DNA of 6,507 nucleotides from Gemmatimonadota bacterium (GCA_020431545.1 JAGQIB010000401.1:1-6507); one strand, 5' to 3'; positions 1-6,060 are shown, numbered from the stretch's first letter. The notes: generated by a model from the sequence alone, not told the origin. Made by a program: numbers and translations.

Positions 1-474
1 CGGCCGGACGCGCTCATCGTGGGGAAGGCCCTCTCCGGCGGCTTCTATCCGGTGTCCGGTGTGCTCGCGAACGACGACGCCATGCTCGTGTTCCACCCGG
101 GCGACCACGGCTCGACGTTCGGCGGCAACCCGCTCGGCTGCGCCGTCGCGAAGGCGGCACTCGAGGTCATCCGCGACGAGAAGCTCGTGGAGAACTCGCA
201 GGCGCGTGGCGAGCAGCTCGCGTCGGCGCTGCGGGCGCTTCCGCAGGACAACGTGCGCGAGATCCGCGCGCGCGGTCTGTGGATCGGAATCGAGATCAAG
301 CGGGAGTGCGGCTCCGCGCGTCCGTACTGCGAGGACCTGATGTCCAAGGGCATCCTGGCGAAGGAGACGCACGAGCAGGTCGTCCGCATCGCGCCGCCGC
401 TCGTGATTACCAAGGAAGAGGTGGACTGGGCGGTGGAGCGCATCGCGCAGGCGCTGGCCGTGAATCACGGTTAG
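1..474 (+). CDS. rocD: Ornithine aminotransferase (ornithine--oxo-acid transaminase), C-terminal part, 5' truncated by window edge
   Basis: This is the last 157 residues of a class III PLP-dependent aminotransferase. By family it transfers the delta-amino group of ornithine to 2-oxoglutarate, giving glutamate semialdehyde and glutamate in cytosolic arginine/proline metabolism. The frame is open from base 1, so the true start lies outside the window. Visible: the PLP-lysine motif GKALSGG (lysine codon 25-27), then PVSGVLA, the cofactor-site segment HGSTFGGNPLGCAVA (about residues 36-50), and VVRIAPPLVI near the end, whose arginine (codon 385-387) matches the substrate-carboxylate-binding Arg413 of human OAT. 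GKALSGGFYPVSGV and the AKETH...RIAPPLVI ending fit RocD better than acetylornithine aminotransferase ArgD, which usually has AKGLGGG-type sequence. The family is about 400 residues, so roughly 60% is missing. The gene ends in TAG, 29 nt before a strong hairpin, so it is probably the last gene of its transcript. Confidence 0.93.
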   Translation, partial: RPDALIVGKALSGGFYPVSGVLANDDAMLVFHPGDHGSTFGGNPLGCAVAKAALEVIRDEKLVENSQARGEQLASALRALPQDNVREIRARGLWIGIEIKRECGSARPYCEDLMSKGILAKETHEQVVRIAPPLVITKEEVDWAVERIAQALAVNHG

Positions 475-503
475 GGAAGAGCCGCTTTCCGTTCGACGCG
501 TGC

Positions 504-530
504 GGGCCGGCTCCTTCGCGGAGCCGGCCC
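504..530 (+). terminator. GC-rich hairpin terminator downstream of rocD
   Basis: An 11-bp perfect stem, GGGCCGGCTCC (504-514) and GGAGCCGGCCC (520-530), closes a 5-nt loop TTCGC. It is followed by a T-rich but interrupted stretch, GTGTTCGTTTTCG (531-543). It begins 29 nt after the rocD stop and precedes the next gene on the same strand. This fits an intrinsic terminator in a high-GC genome, where the U tract is often imperfect. Confidence 0.8.
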
Positions 531-578
531 GTGTTCGTTTTCGGGCATGGCGTCGTTCGGGCCGCGGGCGATATCGAA

Positions 579-608
579 TTGCAGGCGGGATGTCCGCGGG
601 TCTAGGAT
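579..608 (+). promoter_or_regulatory. Candidate sigma-70-like promoter for the paralog pair
   Basis: TTGCAG (579-584) and TAGGAT (603-608) are separated by 18 bp, inside the only locally AT-richer part of the 182-nt gap between rocD and the next gene. They lie after the rocD terminator and about 50 nt before the GTG start. The match is modest (3 of 6 bases at -35, 4 of 6 at -10) and is not supported by any other signal. Confidence 0.3.
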
Positions 609-656
609 CGCTTCACACCTCCCCGGATCCAAGTCCCCGAGCCCCGAGGTGATGCC

Positions 657-1442
657 GTGAAGAACTCGGCTTCCCGAATGCTCCCCGCCATCGGCCTGGT
701 GTTTCTCTGCGCCGCGCTCGCCGATGCGAGCACGATCTTCGTCTCGCAGGATCGCTCCACGTCGGTGTCGGGCGAGATCCACAACGCGAACACGGGACAG
801 ACCACGACCGATCAGACGTCGGAATCCGCACCGGACGTTTCGCCGTTCCAGAGCAACGTCAGTGTAGGCGTCGGCGGCGACGGCTCGCTCGCGTTCGTCC
901 GGGCGATTCAGAACTCCGTCCTCGAACCGGACTCGATCTCGACCGACGGCAGCTCGTTTGCTCTCCTGCTCGTTCCGACCGACTCCACGGCCGTCACGTC
1001 CTACGGAGTCGCGATGTCGAACTTCGACGTGACGTTCGAGCTCACCGGCACGGCGGCTTTCACCCTGACGGGTCAGCTGCAGTGCGTCTTCGCCGGGGAA
1101 GCCGCGGCGACACTCACCGGACCGGCGGGCGTCGTCTACGACGCCACGGCCACGACGGAGACGGTGCTCGTCGATGTGGCGGGCACGCTCATCCCGGGAC
1201 AGTACCGCCTCGAGGTCCACGCCCTCGCGGAAGGGACCGTCCCCTTGGATGCCCCGAGTGGGGCGTTTCAGGCGCTCTACGAAATCGAACTCGCGCTCCA
1301 GCCGACGGTGTCGGTGCAGCCGGCGAGCTGGGCGGGGGTCAAGAGCGCCTATCGCTCCGGTCCGGATCGCTTACCGATGGGTCTCGCGAAGGCCCGTGTT
1401 CGTTCCGGGCAACCCAAGCGTGCGCGGAAGGAGAAGTCATGA
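657..1442 (+). CDS. Secreted protein of unknown function, first copy of a tandem pair, with a stop-loss C-terminal extension
   Basis: I do not recognise a named family. The GTG start is preferred because GAGGTGAT (646-653) sits 7 nt upstream, and the nearby ATG at 652 hits a stop after two codons. The 261-residue product begins with a signal peptide (hydrophobic residues about 9-22, AxA-type cleavage ADA|S after residue 24). The mature part is rich in Ser, Thr, Val and Gly and looks like an all-beta exported protein: SQDRSTSV near the mature N-terminus, FDVTFELTG from residue 123, LTGPAGVVYD from about 153 and PGQYRLEVHA around 181. Similar beta-sandwich patterns occur in PEP-CTERM proteins, but there is no PEP-CTERM, LPXTG or T9SS signal here. 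It aligns end to end with the next gene at roughly half identity. Homology ends at residue 238; codon 239 is TTA where the paralog has TGA, and 23 further residues rich in Lys and Arg follow. Its TGA overlaps the next ATG as ATGA, which suggests translational coupling. Confidence 0.85.
   Translation: MKNSASRMLPAIGLVFLCAALADASTIFVSQDRSTSVSGEIHNANTGQTTTDQTSESAPDVSPFQSNVSVGVGGDGSLAFVRAIQNSVLEPDSISTDGSSFALLLVPTDSTAVTSYGVAMSNFDVTFELTGTAAFTLTGQLQCVFAGEAAATLTGPAGVVYDATATTETVLVDVAGTLIPGQYRLEVHALAEGTVPLDAPSGAFQALYEIELALQPTVSVQPASWAGVKSAYRSGPDRLPMGLAKARVRSGQPKRARKEKS
1391..1411 (+). repeat. Short copy of the rocD terminator tail in the inter-paralog spacer
   Basis: Positions 1391-1411 match 526-547: 14 identical bases (GGCCCGTGTTCGTT), then CCGGGCA against TTCGGGCA. 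The 526-547 stretch is the 3' arm and tail of the hairpin upstream of the first paralog. The copy lies just after paralog homology ends and just before the second paralog's start. It is probably a relic of the tandem duplication, though a chance match in a GC-rich sequence is not excluded. The 5' arm of the hairpin is not present here; only a weak 5-bp stem (1392-1396 with 1406-1410) can form. Confidence 0.45.
1426..1433 (+). promoter_or_regulatory. Strong ribosome binding site for the second paralog
   Basis: GGAAGGAG lies 5 nt upstream of the ATG at 1439, entirely inside the 3' extension of the first paralog. It decides the start at 1439 rather than the many in-frame codons upstream. It also means ribosomes finishing the extended first gene pass over the site that starts the second. 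Confidence 0.8.
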
Positions 1443-2146
1443 AACGATTCATCGCAGCCGGCGTCGCCATCGTCGCGCTGCTAGGAACGGTGGGCAGCCC
1501 TCGTGCGAACACGATCATCATCTCGCAGGACCGCTCGACGTCGGTGTACGGCGAGGTGTTCAACGCGAACTCGGGACAGACCTGGACGATGCAGGACGCC
1601 GAGTCGGCGCCCGACCAGGGACTGTTCGACAGCTCACTGAGTGTGGGACCCCAGGGTGACGGGGCTCTGGCGATGGCCCAGGCATTTCAGACGTCGAGCC
1701 TCGCCGCGGACAGCCTCTCCGCCATCGGGTCGACGTTTCTTCTGCTCGCGACCCAGCCGGATTCCTCGGCTGTGGCGGTCTCGGGAAGTGCGACCTCGAC
1801 CTTCGACGTCGTGTTCGAGCTGACGGGAGCGGCGGCGTTCGCCCTGGCCGGCCACGTGTCGGCGGGGTTGGCGAGCACCACCGACCTCACGCTCACCGGC
1901 CCCGGTGGGCTCGTGTACGAGGCGCATCCGGACCAGGAGACCGTGTTCTTCGACGAAGCCGGGGTGCTCGGTCCGGGGCAGTACCAGCTGCAGCTCCACG
2001 TCGTGAGCGAAGGGACCACGCAAGGAGTCACGCTGATCTTCGGCGCGGGCTACGACCTGCTGCTCACGCTCGAGCCGACGGTTTCTCTGGAGCCCGCGAG
2101 CTGGTCCTCCGTGAAGGGCGCCTACCACGACGGGACCGGTCGCTGA
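1439..2146 (+). CDS. Secreted protein of unknown function, second copy of the tandem pair
   Basis: This 235-residue exported protein is the paralog of the gene immediately upstream; its function is not recognised. It starts at ATG 1439 with a strong Shine-Dalgarno (1426-1433). A signal peptide is clear: MKRF, a hydrophobic stretch (residues 5-19) and likely cleavage after PRA (residue 23). The mature part keeps the landmarks of the first copy: SQDRSTSV, NANSGQTWT, ESAPD, FDVVFELTG (from residue 122), LTGPGGLVYE (from about 152), LGPGQYQLQLHV and PASWSSVKGAY near the end. There are almost no charged clusters and no cysteine in the mature chain, consistent with a beta-sandwich acting outside the cytoplasm. 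No membrane anchor or sorting domain is visible, so it is probably periplasmic or released. Many differences between the copies are synonymous, so the duplication is not recent. It ends 19 nt before the convergent transporter gene. Confidence 0.85.
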   Translation: MKRFIAAGVAIVALLGTVGSPRANTIIISQDRSTSVYGEVFNANSGQTWTMQDAESAPDQGLFDSSLSVGPQGDGALAMAQAFQTSSLAADSLSAIGSTFLLLATQPDSSAVAVSGSATSTFDVVFELTGAAAFALAGHVSAGLASTTDLTLTGPGGLVYEAHPDQETVFFDEAGVLGPGQYQLQLHVVSEGTTQGVTLIFGAGYDLLLTLEPTVSLEPASWSSVKGAYHDGTGR

Positions 2147-2150
2147 CCGG
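2136..2150. terminator. Short palindrome over the stop codon between convergent genes (weak terminator candidate)
   Basis: CCGGTC-GCT-GACCGG forms a 6-bp stem with a 3-nt loop and includes the TGA of the second paralog. It sits at the junction of two convergent genes whose stops are only 19 nt apart. Neither strand has a T tract after it, so it may only pause polymerase or be incidental. Confidence 0.3.
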
Positions 2151-2165
2151 AGGCAGCATCGTTCG

Positions 2166-3080
2166 CTAGGGACGCGATTCGGTTCGGGGCGCCGCCGCCA
2201 GCGGCGCTCCCGCCGGGTCCGCCGCGCCCGCGGATCCCACCTCCGACAGCGCCATCCCGGCGAGGATGATCGCGCCCCCGAGCCACGCGGTGGGCGGCAA
2301 CGTCTCCCGGAAGACGAGCCACGCGAAGAACGAAGCGAACACCGGCTCCGTCGCGAAGATGAGCCCGGCGCGCGTGGGATCGATCGCCGGCTGGAACCGG
2401 AGCTGCAGCCAAGTGGTAGCGACCGTGCCGAGCAGCGCGGTGACGAGCAGCGCGACCACGAGCGGAGCGGACAGCCGGAAGTGCGGTTCCTCCAGGAGCG
2501 GGGCACCCCCGAGCGCGAGACCGGACGTCACCACGAGCTGAGACACGAGCAGTCCGCCCGCGTGGAAGCGATCGCCCACCCGGCCCACGAGCACGACGTG
2601 CAGCGCGAACAGCACCGCGCACGCCACGGTCCAGCTGTCGCCCGCGGTCCAGCCGCCGGCCGCCGGGGCGGTGAGCAGCCACATCCCCGGCAGGGCCACC
2701 ACCAGCCCCAGCACGGAGAGCGGACGCGGCTTCCGTCCGAGGACGAGCGCCGCCCAGAGCGGCACGATCGCCACGTTCAGCCCGGTGAGGAACGCGGAGC
2801 GCGAGGGGCTGGTGGTGGTGAGGCCGATGGTCTGGGCGGCGAACCCGAGCGCGTAGACGATCCCGAGCGGGAGCCCGGCCCGGAGCGCGGCGCGCGTGCC
2901 CCGACCGCGTCGCAGGAACGGAAGCGCGGCCACGGAGGCGATCACGAAGCGGGCCCCCAGGAACAACAGGGGGGAGCTGTCCGCGAGGCCGGTCTTCACG
3001 GCCGCGAACGTGGTTCCCCAGAGGATCGCCACCCCCAGCAGCGCCAGGGGAGCCCAGGGATTCCGACGCGACCCGACCAT
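2166..3080 (-). CDS. EamA/DMT-superfamily transporter, ten transmembrane helices
   Basis: This 304-residue inner-membrane protein belongs to the drug/metabolite transporter superfamily and has two EamA repeats of five helices each. Predicted helices lie at about residues 10-28, 37-56, 71-88, 96-116, 120-137 (repeat one) and 149-166, 175-194, 204-226, 236-256, 262-281 (repeat two). Recognisable motifs are the N-terminal AILWGTTFAAVK, SAFLTGLNVAIVPLWAAL in helix four with LGRKP after it, and in repeat two the hallmark ATEPVFASFFAWLVF-RE-LP, ending ILAGMALSE. Length and layout are normal for the family. The substrate cannot be read from sequence; family members export amino acids, metabolites or drugs. 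The last 24 residues are a soluble Ala/Pro-rich tail. I chose ATG at 3080 because helix one begins just after it. No Shine-Dalgarno precedes it, and upstream in-frame sequence is not hydrophobic and overlaps the divergent gene. It is transcribed divergently from the beta-propeller gene and convergently with the paralog pair. Confidence 0.93.
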   Translation of the reverse strand: MVGSRRNPWAPLALLGVAILWGTTFAAVKTGLADSSPLLFLGARFVIASVAALPFLRRGRGTRAALRAGLPLGIVYALGFAAQTIGLTTTSPSRSAFLTGLNVAIVPLWAALVLGRKPRPLSVLGLVVALPGMWLLTAPAAGGWTAGDSWTVACAVLFALHVVLVGRVGDRFHAGGLLVSQLVVTSGLALGGAPLLEEPHFRLSAPLVVALLVTALLGTVATTWLQLRFQPAIDPTRAGLIFATEPVFASFFAWLVFRETLPPTAWLGGAIILAGMALSEVGSAGAADPAGAPLAAAPRTESRP

Positions 3081-3082
3081 CG

Positions 3083-3091
3083 TGGTATAGT
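3083..3091 (+). promoter_or_regulatory. Extended -10 promoter for the choice-of-anchor B gene
   Basis: TGG-TATAGT matches the extended -10 pattern TGn-TATAAT with one mismatch in the hexamer, a notable AT island in this GC-rich region. No good -35 box stands at the usual distance, which extended -10 promoters can tolerate. Transcription would start near 3098, leaving an untranslated leader of about 77 nt before the ATG at 3175. Confidence 0.5.
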
Positions 3092-3092
3092 A
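3087..3092 (-). promoter_or_regulatory. Candidate -10 box for a leaderless EamA transcript
   Basis: Read on the minus strand, TACTAT (3092 to 3087) ends 6 nt before the ATG at 3080. This is the spacing expected if transcription starts at or next to the start codon. Together with the lack of a ribosome binding site it suggests leaderless translation of the transporter. No -35 box was evident. Confidence 0.35.
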
Positions 3093-3174
3093 GCCGCCCG
3101 TACCACGCACCGGCTTCCCCAAAGTGAACCGGCCTCCTTCCGGGGCCGTACCCAACCCGATACGAGGTCCACCG

Positions 3175-5601
3175 ATGCGACCAGTCCGGTCCCGCTGCTT
3201 GATTCCGTCTTGCCTGGGGCTGCTGGCCCTGGCTTCCTCGGCCTCGGCGCAGTCCGCCGTCCCCCCGTACAACGTGACCCTGCTCGCGAATCTCGACGAA
3301 CACACGGGCGTCAACGACTGCTGGGGCTATTCGGCGCCGGGCGTGGAGATCGCGATCTACGGGCACCAGAGCGGGACGGCGTTCGTCGACGCGACCGACC
3401 CCGAGAATGCCGCCGAGTACTGGAGCATCGCCGGCCCGACCTCGATCTGGCGGGACATCAAGACCTACCAGCACTACGCCTACATCGTCACGGAGGGGAC
3501 GGGTTTCGGCACCGGGCTCCAGATCGTGGACCTCGCGAACCCGCTGAGTCCGGTCCACGTGGGCACGTACACGGACGGGGCGTTCTCCTCCGCGCACAAC
3601 CTCTGGATCGACGAGGCCGCCGGCATCGCCTACGCGTGCGGCGCGGCGCCGGGCGGCGGCATGCACGTGCTCTCGCTCGCGGATCCGGAGAACCCCGTGG
3701 AGCTGGACTTCTTCGACTCGTACTACATCCACGACCTGTTCGTCGGGGGCGGGCGCGGGTACGCCGGGGCGATCAACTCGGGCTCGCTGCGGATCATGAA
3801 CACCACGAACCCCGCGAACATCACCACGGTCGCGAGCCACTTCTACAACGGCGCGAACACGCACAACGCGTGGCCGAACGTGGCGGGCACGCACGTCTGC
3901 ACGTCGGACGAGGTCGGCGGCGGCCACTTCAAGATGTGGGACATCACGAACCTGTCCGGCATCTCGCTGACCTCCGAGTGGCGTCCGCCGGATCATCCGA
4001 TCAGCATCATCCACAACATCCTGAACAAGAACGATCTCGCCTACATCTCCTGGTACGCGGCCGGCGCGCGCATCCTCGACATCACGGATCCGTACGAGCC
4101 GGTCGAGGTCGGCTTCTACGACACGAGCAACCGCGAGGGAGGCGGCTTCGAGGGCTGCTGGGGCGTGTACCCGTTCCGCGGCGACGATGTCTTCTACGCG
4201 TCGGATCGGCAGAACGGCCTGTTCATCCTCCGATTCGACGGCGACTTCGCCGGCGAGATCCAGGGCACGGTGCGCAACCTCGCGACGAGCGCGCCGCTCG
4301 ATTCCGCGCACGTGCGGATCATCGGCACGCAGTTCGACTACCCCACGGACGGTGCCGGGACCTACTCCGGACTCATCTCCGGCGGCTCCTACCAGGTGGT
4401 CACGACGCGGTTCGGGTACCAGCCCGACACGGCGAATGTCGTCATTCCGCCGAACGGCGTGCTCGTCCACGACGTGGACCTGCAGGCGATCCCGAACGGA
4501 ACGGTGGAGATCACGCTGCTCTCCGCGCGGGACGGGCTGCCGATCGCGGGAGCGCGCGGGTTCGTCTTCGACTCTCCGATCGTCAATCTGGAAACGGACG
4601 CGAACGGTCAGGTCACGATCCCCGGCCTCCCGGCCGGCATTCCCTGGACAGCGCGCTTCGGCAAGTTCGGTTTCGAGCTCACCGACGTGGCGGTCGTGCC
4701 GGCGGTCGGCACGACGACTCCGGTGAGCGCGAACGCGAACCCGGGTTTCTACGACGACTTCCAGAACGATCAGGCCTGGGTCAGCGGCGCCCCCGGCGAC
4801 GACGCCACCGATGGGCTGTGGGAGCGGGCGATTCCGTTCGGCAGCTACTGGCTCGGACCGGTCGGCCCCGACGTGGACGCCTCCGGTCTCGACACGGGCT
4901 TCGCCTGGGTCACCGAGAACCACACGCCCTCGTTCGTCGGCACGTCGGACGTCGACAACGGCCGCACGACGCTGCTCTCGCCGGTGTTCGACGCGAGCGG
5001 CTTCGGAACGGTGGGACTCCGGTACCAGCGCTGGTTCTCGAACCGCGCGCCGTCCCAGAGCGACGACGAGTTCCGGACCGACGTCAGCACGGACGGCGGC
5101 TCCACCTGGACGAACCTCGAGACGCTCTCGTTCGGGACGGACTCCTGGGCGGAGGTCACGATCGACCTGAGCTCGGTGGTCACCCCGACGGCCACGATGC
5201 AGCTGCGTTTCGTGGCCGAGGACCTCGGCGACGATCAGTACGTCGAGGCCGGTGTCGACGAGGTCGCCCTGCTGTTCGGCGCCACCGACGCGCCGGGCGG
5301 GATCGCCGCGGGCCCGCTCGCGTCGCTGTCCCTTTCGGCTCCGGTGCCGAATCCGGCCCGGGATCGGCAGGAGATCCGATTCGACGTCCCGGCGGCGGGG
5401 CCGGCGACCCTCGCGGTCTACGACGTCGCCGGGCGCCGCGTGGCCACTCTCCTCGGCGGCAGCCGGGTGGCGGCCGGCCGTCAGTCCGTGACCTGGTCCG
5501 GCCGGGACGACGCCGGACGGGAGGTCGCGCCGGGCGTGTACTTCGCGAAGCTGGAGGCGGCGGGGGAGGTCCGGACCCGGAAGATCACCCGGATCCGCTG
5601 A
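3175..5601 (+). CDS. Secreted choice-of-anchor B beta-propeller protein with CarboxypepD-like, jelly-roll and C-terminal sorting domains
   Basis: This 808-residue exported protein starts at ATG 3175, 7 nt after GAGG (3164-3167). The signal peptide ends at ASA|Q (residue 25). Residues about 29-360 form a choice-of-anchor B domain (TIGR04312-type, LVIVD-like propeller). Its repeat strands start near 71 (VDATDPENAAEYW), 118 (VDLANPLSPVHVG), 166 (LSLADPENPVELD), 208 (MNTTNP), 255 (WDITNL) and 301 (LDITDPYEPVEVG). Recurrent blade-start motifs are WRDIKTY, AHNLW (His141), IHDLF (His186), THNAW (His230) and IHNIL (His280). CWG occurs at both ends of the domain (Cys49, Cys328). Two carboxypeptidase-regulatory-like beta domains follow (about 361-437 and 440-515), then a jelly-roll module (about 523-700) with YDDFQ, LSPVFDASG, YQRWFSN and STDGGSTWTNLE. 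The C-terminal domain (about 719-808) has PVPNPARD, VYDVAGRRVATLL and GVYFAKLEAAGE, the FlgD/T9SS-type sorting fold. It is likely a surface or released protein; no catalytic function is evident. An in-frame GTG at 3124 lacks a ribosome binding site. Confidence 0.92.
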   Translation: MRPVRSRCLIPSCLGLLALASSASAQSAVPPYNVTLLANLDEHTGVNDCWGYSAPGVEIAIYGHQSGTAFVDATDPENAAEYWSIAGPTSIWRDIKTYQHYAYIVTEGTGFGTGLQIVDLANPLSPVHVGTYTDGAFSSAHNLWIDEAAGIAYACGAAPGGGMHVLSLADPENPVELDFFDSYYIHDLFVGGGRGYAGAINSGSLRIMNTTNPANITTVASHFYNGANTHNAWPNVAGTHVCTSDEVGGGHFKMWDITNLSGISLTSEWRPPDHPISIIHNILNKNDLAYISWYAAGARILDITDPYEPVEVGFYDTSNREGGGFEGCWGVYPFRGDDVFYASDRQNGLFILRFDGDFAGEIQGTVRNLATSAPLDSAHVRIIGTQFDYPTDGAGTYSGLISGGSYQVVTTRFGYQPDTANVVIPPNGVLVHDVDLQAIPNGTVEITLLSARDGLPIAGARGFVFDSPIVNLETDANGQVTIPGLPAGIPWTARFGKFGFELTDVAVVPAVGTTTPVSANANPGFYDDFQNDQAWVSGAPGDDATDGLWERAIPFGSYWLGPVGPDVDASGLDTGFAWVTENHTPSFVGTSDVDNGRTTLLSPVFDASGFGTVGLRYQRWFSNRAPSQSDDEFRTDVSTDGGSTWTNLETLSFGTDSWAEVTIDLSSVVTPTATMQLRFVAEDLGDDQYVEAGVDEVALLFGATDAPGGIAAGPLASLSLSAPVPNPARDRQEIRFDVPAAGPATLAVYDVAGRRVATLLGGSRVAAGRQSVTWSGRDDAGREVAPGVYFAKLEAAGEVRTRKITRIR

Positions 5602-5624
5602 TCGTCCGACCGTGCGCACGAGAG

Positions 5625-5658
5625 AACGGGCCGGCCCCCGCGAGGGAGCCGGCCCGTT
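5625..5658. terminator. Hairpin terminator between convergent genes, probably bidirectional
   Basis: AACGGGCCGGC (5625-5635) pairs with GCCGGCCCGTT (5648-5658). After one C/A mismatch, three more G-C pairs are capped by the GNRA tetraloop GCGA (5640-5643). The plus strand continues TTTCCGTTCC, and the minus-strand side continues CTCTCG, so termination looks better for the plus gene. It lies 23 nt after the propeller gene's stop and 39 nt from the stop of the convergent DUF2203 gene. The 3' arm and tail closely resemble those of the hairpin at 504-530. Confidence 0.75.
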
Positions 5659-5697
5659 TCCGTTCCGCACCGGGGGGTACGGGATCGTGCGACGTCG

Positions 5698-6060
5698 TCA
5701 GGAGTTCGACGGGACCGGGAGCGGCTCCCGGGGGCCCTTCTCGCCGCGCGTGAAGTGCTCCACGGAGTCCTCGCCGAGCCGCCAGGACCACTGCACTTCC
5801 TTGCCGTTCAGGAGGCCGGGGAAGTCCACGAGTCCGCGCTCGAAGTCCCGGAGATGGCAGCCGATCTCGTTCAGCTCCTGGATGAACTCCGCGAGCTCTC
5901 GCATGATGCGATCGTGCTCGGGCGAGGAGTTGCCGTACTCCTCGCGGACCTTCACGAGGTCCTGCCAGCGCTCGGCGACGTCACCGACGATCGAGCGCAC
6001 GAGCGGAAGCGCGCGATTCGCTTCCTCGACCGAAAAGATCACCTTGTTCTTCGTCGCCAT
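5698..6060 (-). CDS. DUF2203 family protein
   Basis: This 120-residue soluble protein matches the DUF2203 family, whose function is unknown. Seen in order: FSVEEANRALPLVRSIV at residues 9-25 (the family's N-terminal 'F...EAN..LP.v' motif), an amphipathic helical stretch to about residue 65, then the core IGCHLRDFERGLVDFP (66-81), NGKEVQWSWRLGE (85-97) and a Pro-rich tail. Helical pairing suggests a small coiled-coil-like bundle followed by a beta region. There is no signal peptide or membrane segment, so it is cytoplasmic. ATG at 6060 is chosen because GGAGG (minus strand, 6071-6067) lies 6 nt upstream; an in-frame GTG at 6075 would place that site inside the coding sequence. It begins 20 nt after the stop of the oxidoreductase beta-subunit gene, so the two are probably co-transcribed. 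That linkage alone does not establish a role in the enzyme. Confidence 0.88.
   Translation of the reverse strand: MATKNKVIFSVEEANRALPLVRSIVGDVAERWQDLVKVREEYGNSSPEHDRIMRELAEFIQELNEIGCHLRDFERGLVDFPGLLNGKEVQWSWRLGEDSVEHFTRGEKGPREPLPVPSNS

Larger units (their letters stand above)
3081..3107. promoter_or_regulatory. Inverted repeat in the divergent promoter region, possible operator
   Basis: CGTGGTA (3081-3087) and TACCACG (3101-3107) are perfect 7-bp inverted arms with a 13-nt spacer, so the half-site centres are 20 bp apart, close to two helical turns. The repeat overlaps the plus-strand -10 box and directly abuts the start codon of the minus-strand transporter gene. A dimeric repressor bound here could control both genes. 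This is inference from position and symmetry only. Confidence 0.4.

Noticed and set aside
471..1220. A 249-codon minus-strand open frame opposite the first paralog.
   Set aside because: Arg-rich low complexity and no ribosome binding site, while the plus strand has a signal peptide, a Shine-Dalgarno and a paralog.
1082..1438. In-frame upstream extension of the second paralog.
   Set aside because: The strong ribosome binding site, signal peptide and paralog alignment all fix the start at 1439; the upstream translation is Arg-rich.
3124..3174. GTG start at 3124 for the propeller protein.
   Set aside because: No Shine-Dalgarno, and it would put 17 extra residues before a normal signal peptide. 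ATG 3175 has GAGG 7 nt upstream.
3081..3314. N-terminal extension of the EamA protein to an in-frame start at 3314.
   Set aside because: It would add 78 hydrophilic residues before helix one and overlap the signal peptide region of the divergent gene. Family proteins begin just before helix one.
2122..5670. A 1182-codon open frame on the minus strand spanning the transporter and the propeller gene.
   Set aside because: Its translation is an Arg/Asp/Gly-rich low-complexity string with no domain, opposite well-supported genes. GC-rich codon bias leaves few stops on the antisense strand.
5715..5731. Near-perfect palindrome CCGGGAGC-G-GCTCCCGG.
   Set aside because: It lies inside the 3' coding end of the DUF2203 gene, lacks a T tract and encodes a Pro-rich tail. 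It is probably incidental in GC-rich DNA.
2481..5753. A 1090-codon open frame on the plus strand in another frame of the same region.
   Set aside because: Its composition is Arg/His/Gly-rich with no motifs, and it covers the antisense of EamA and a shifted frame of the propeller gene. It is a compositional shadow.
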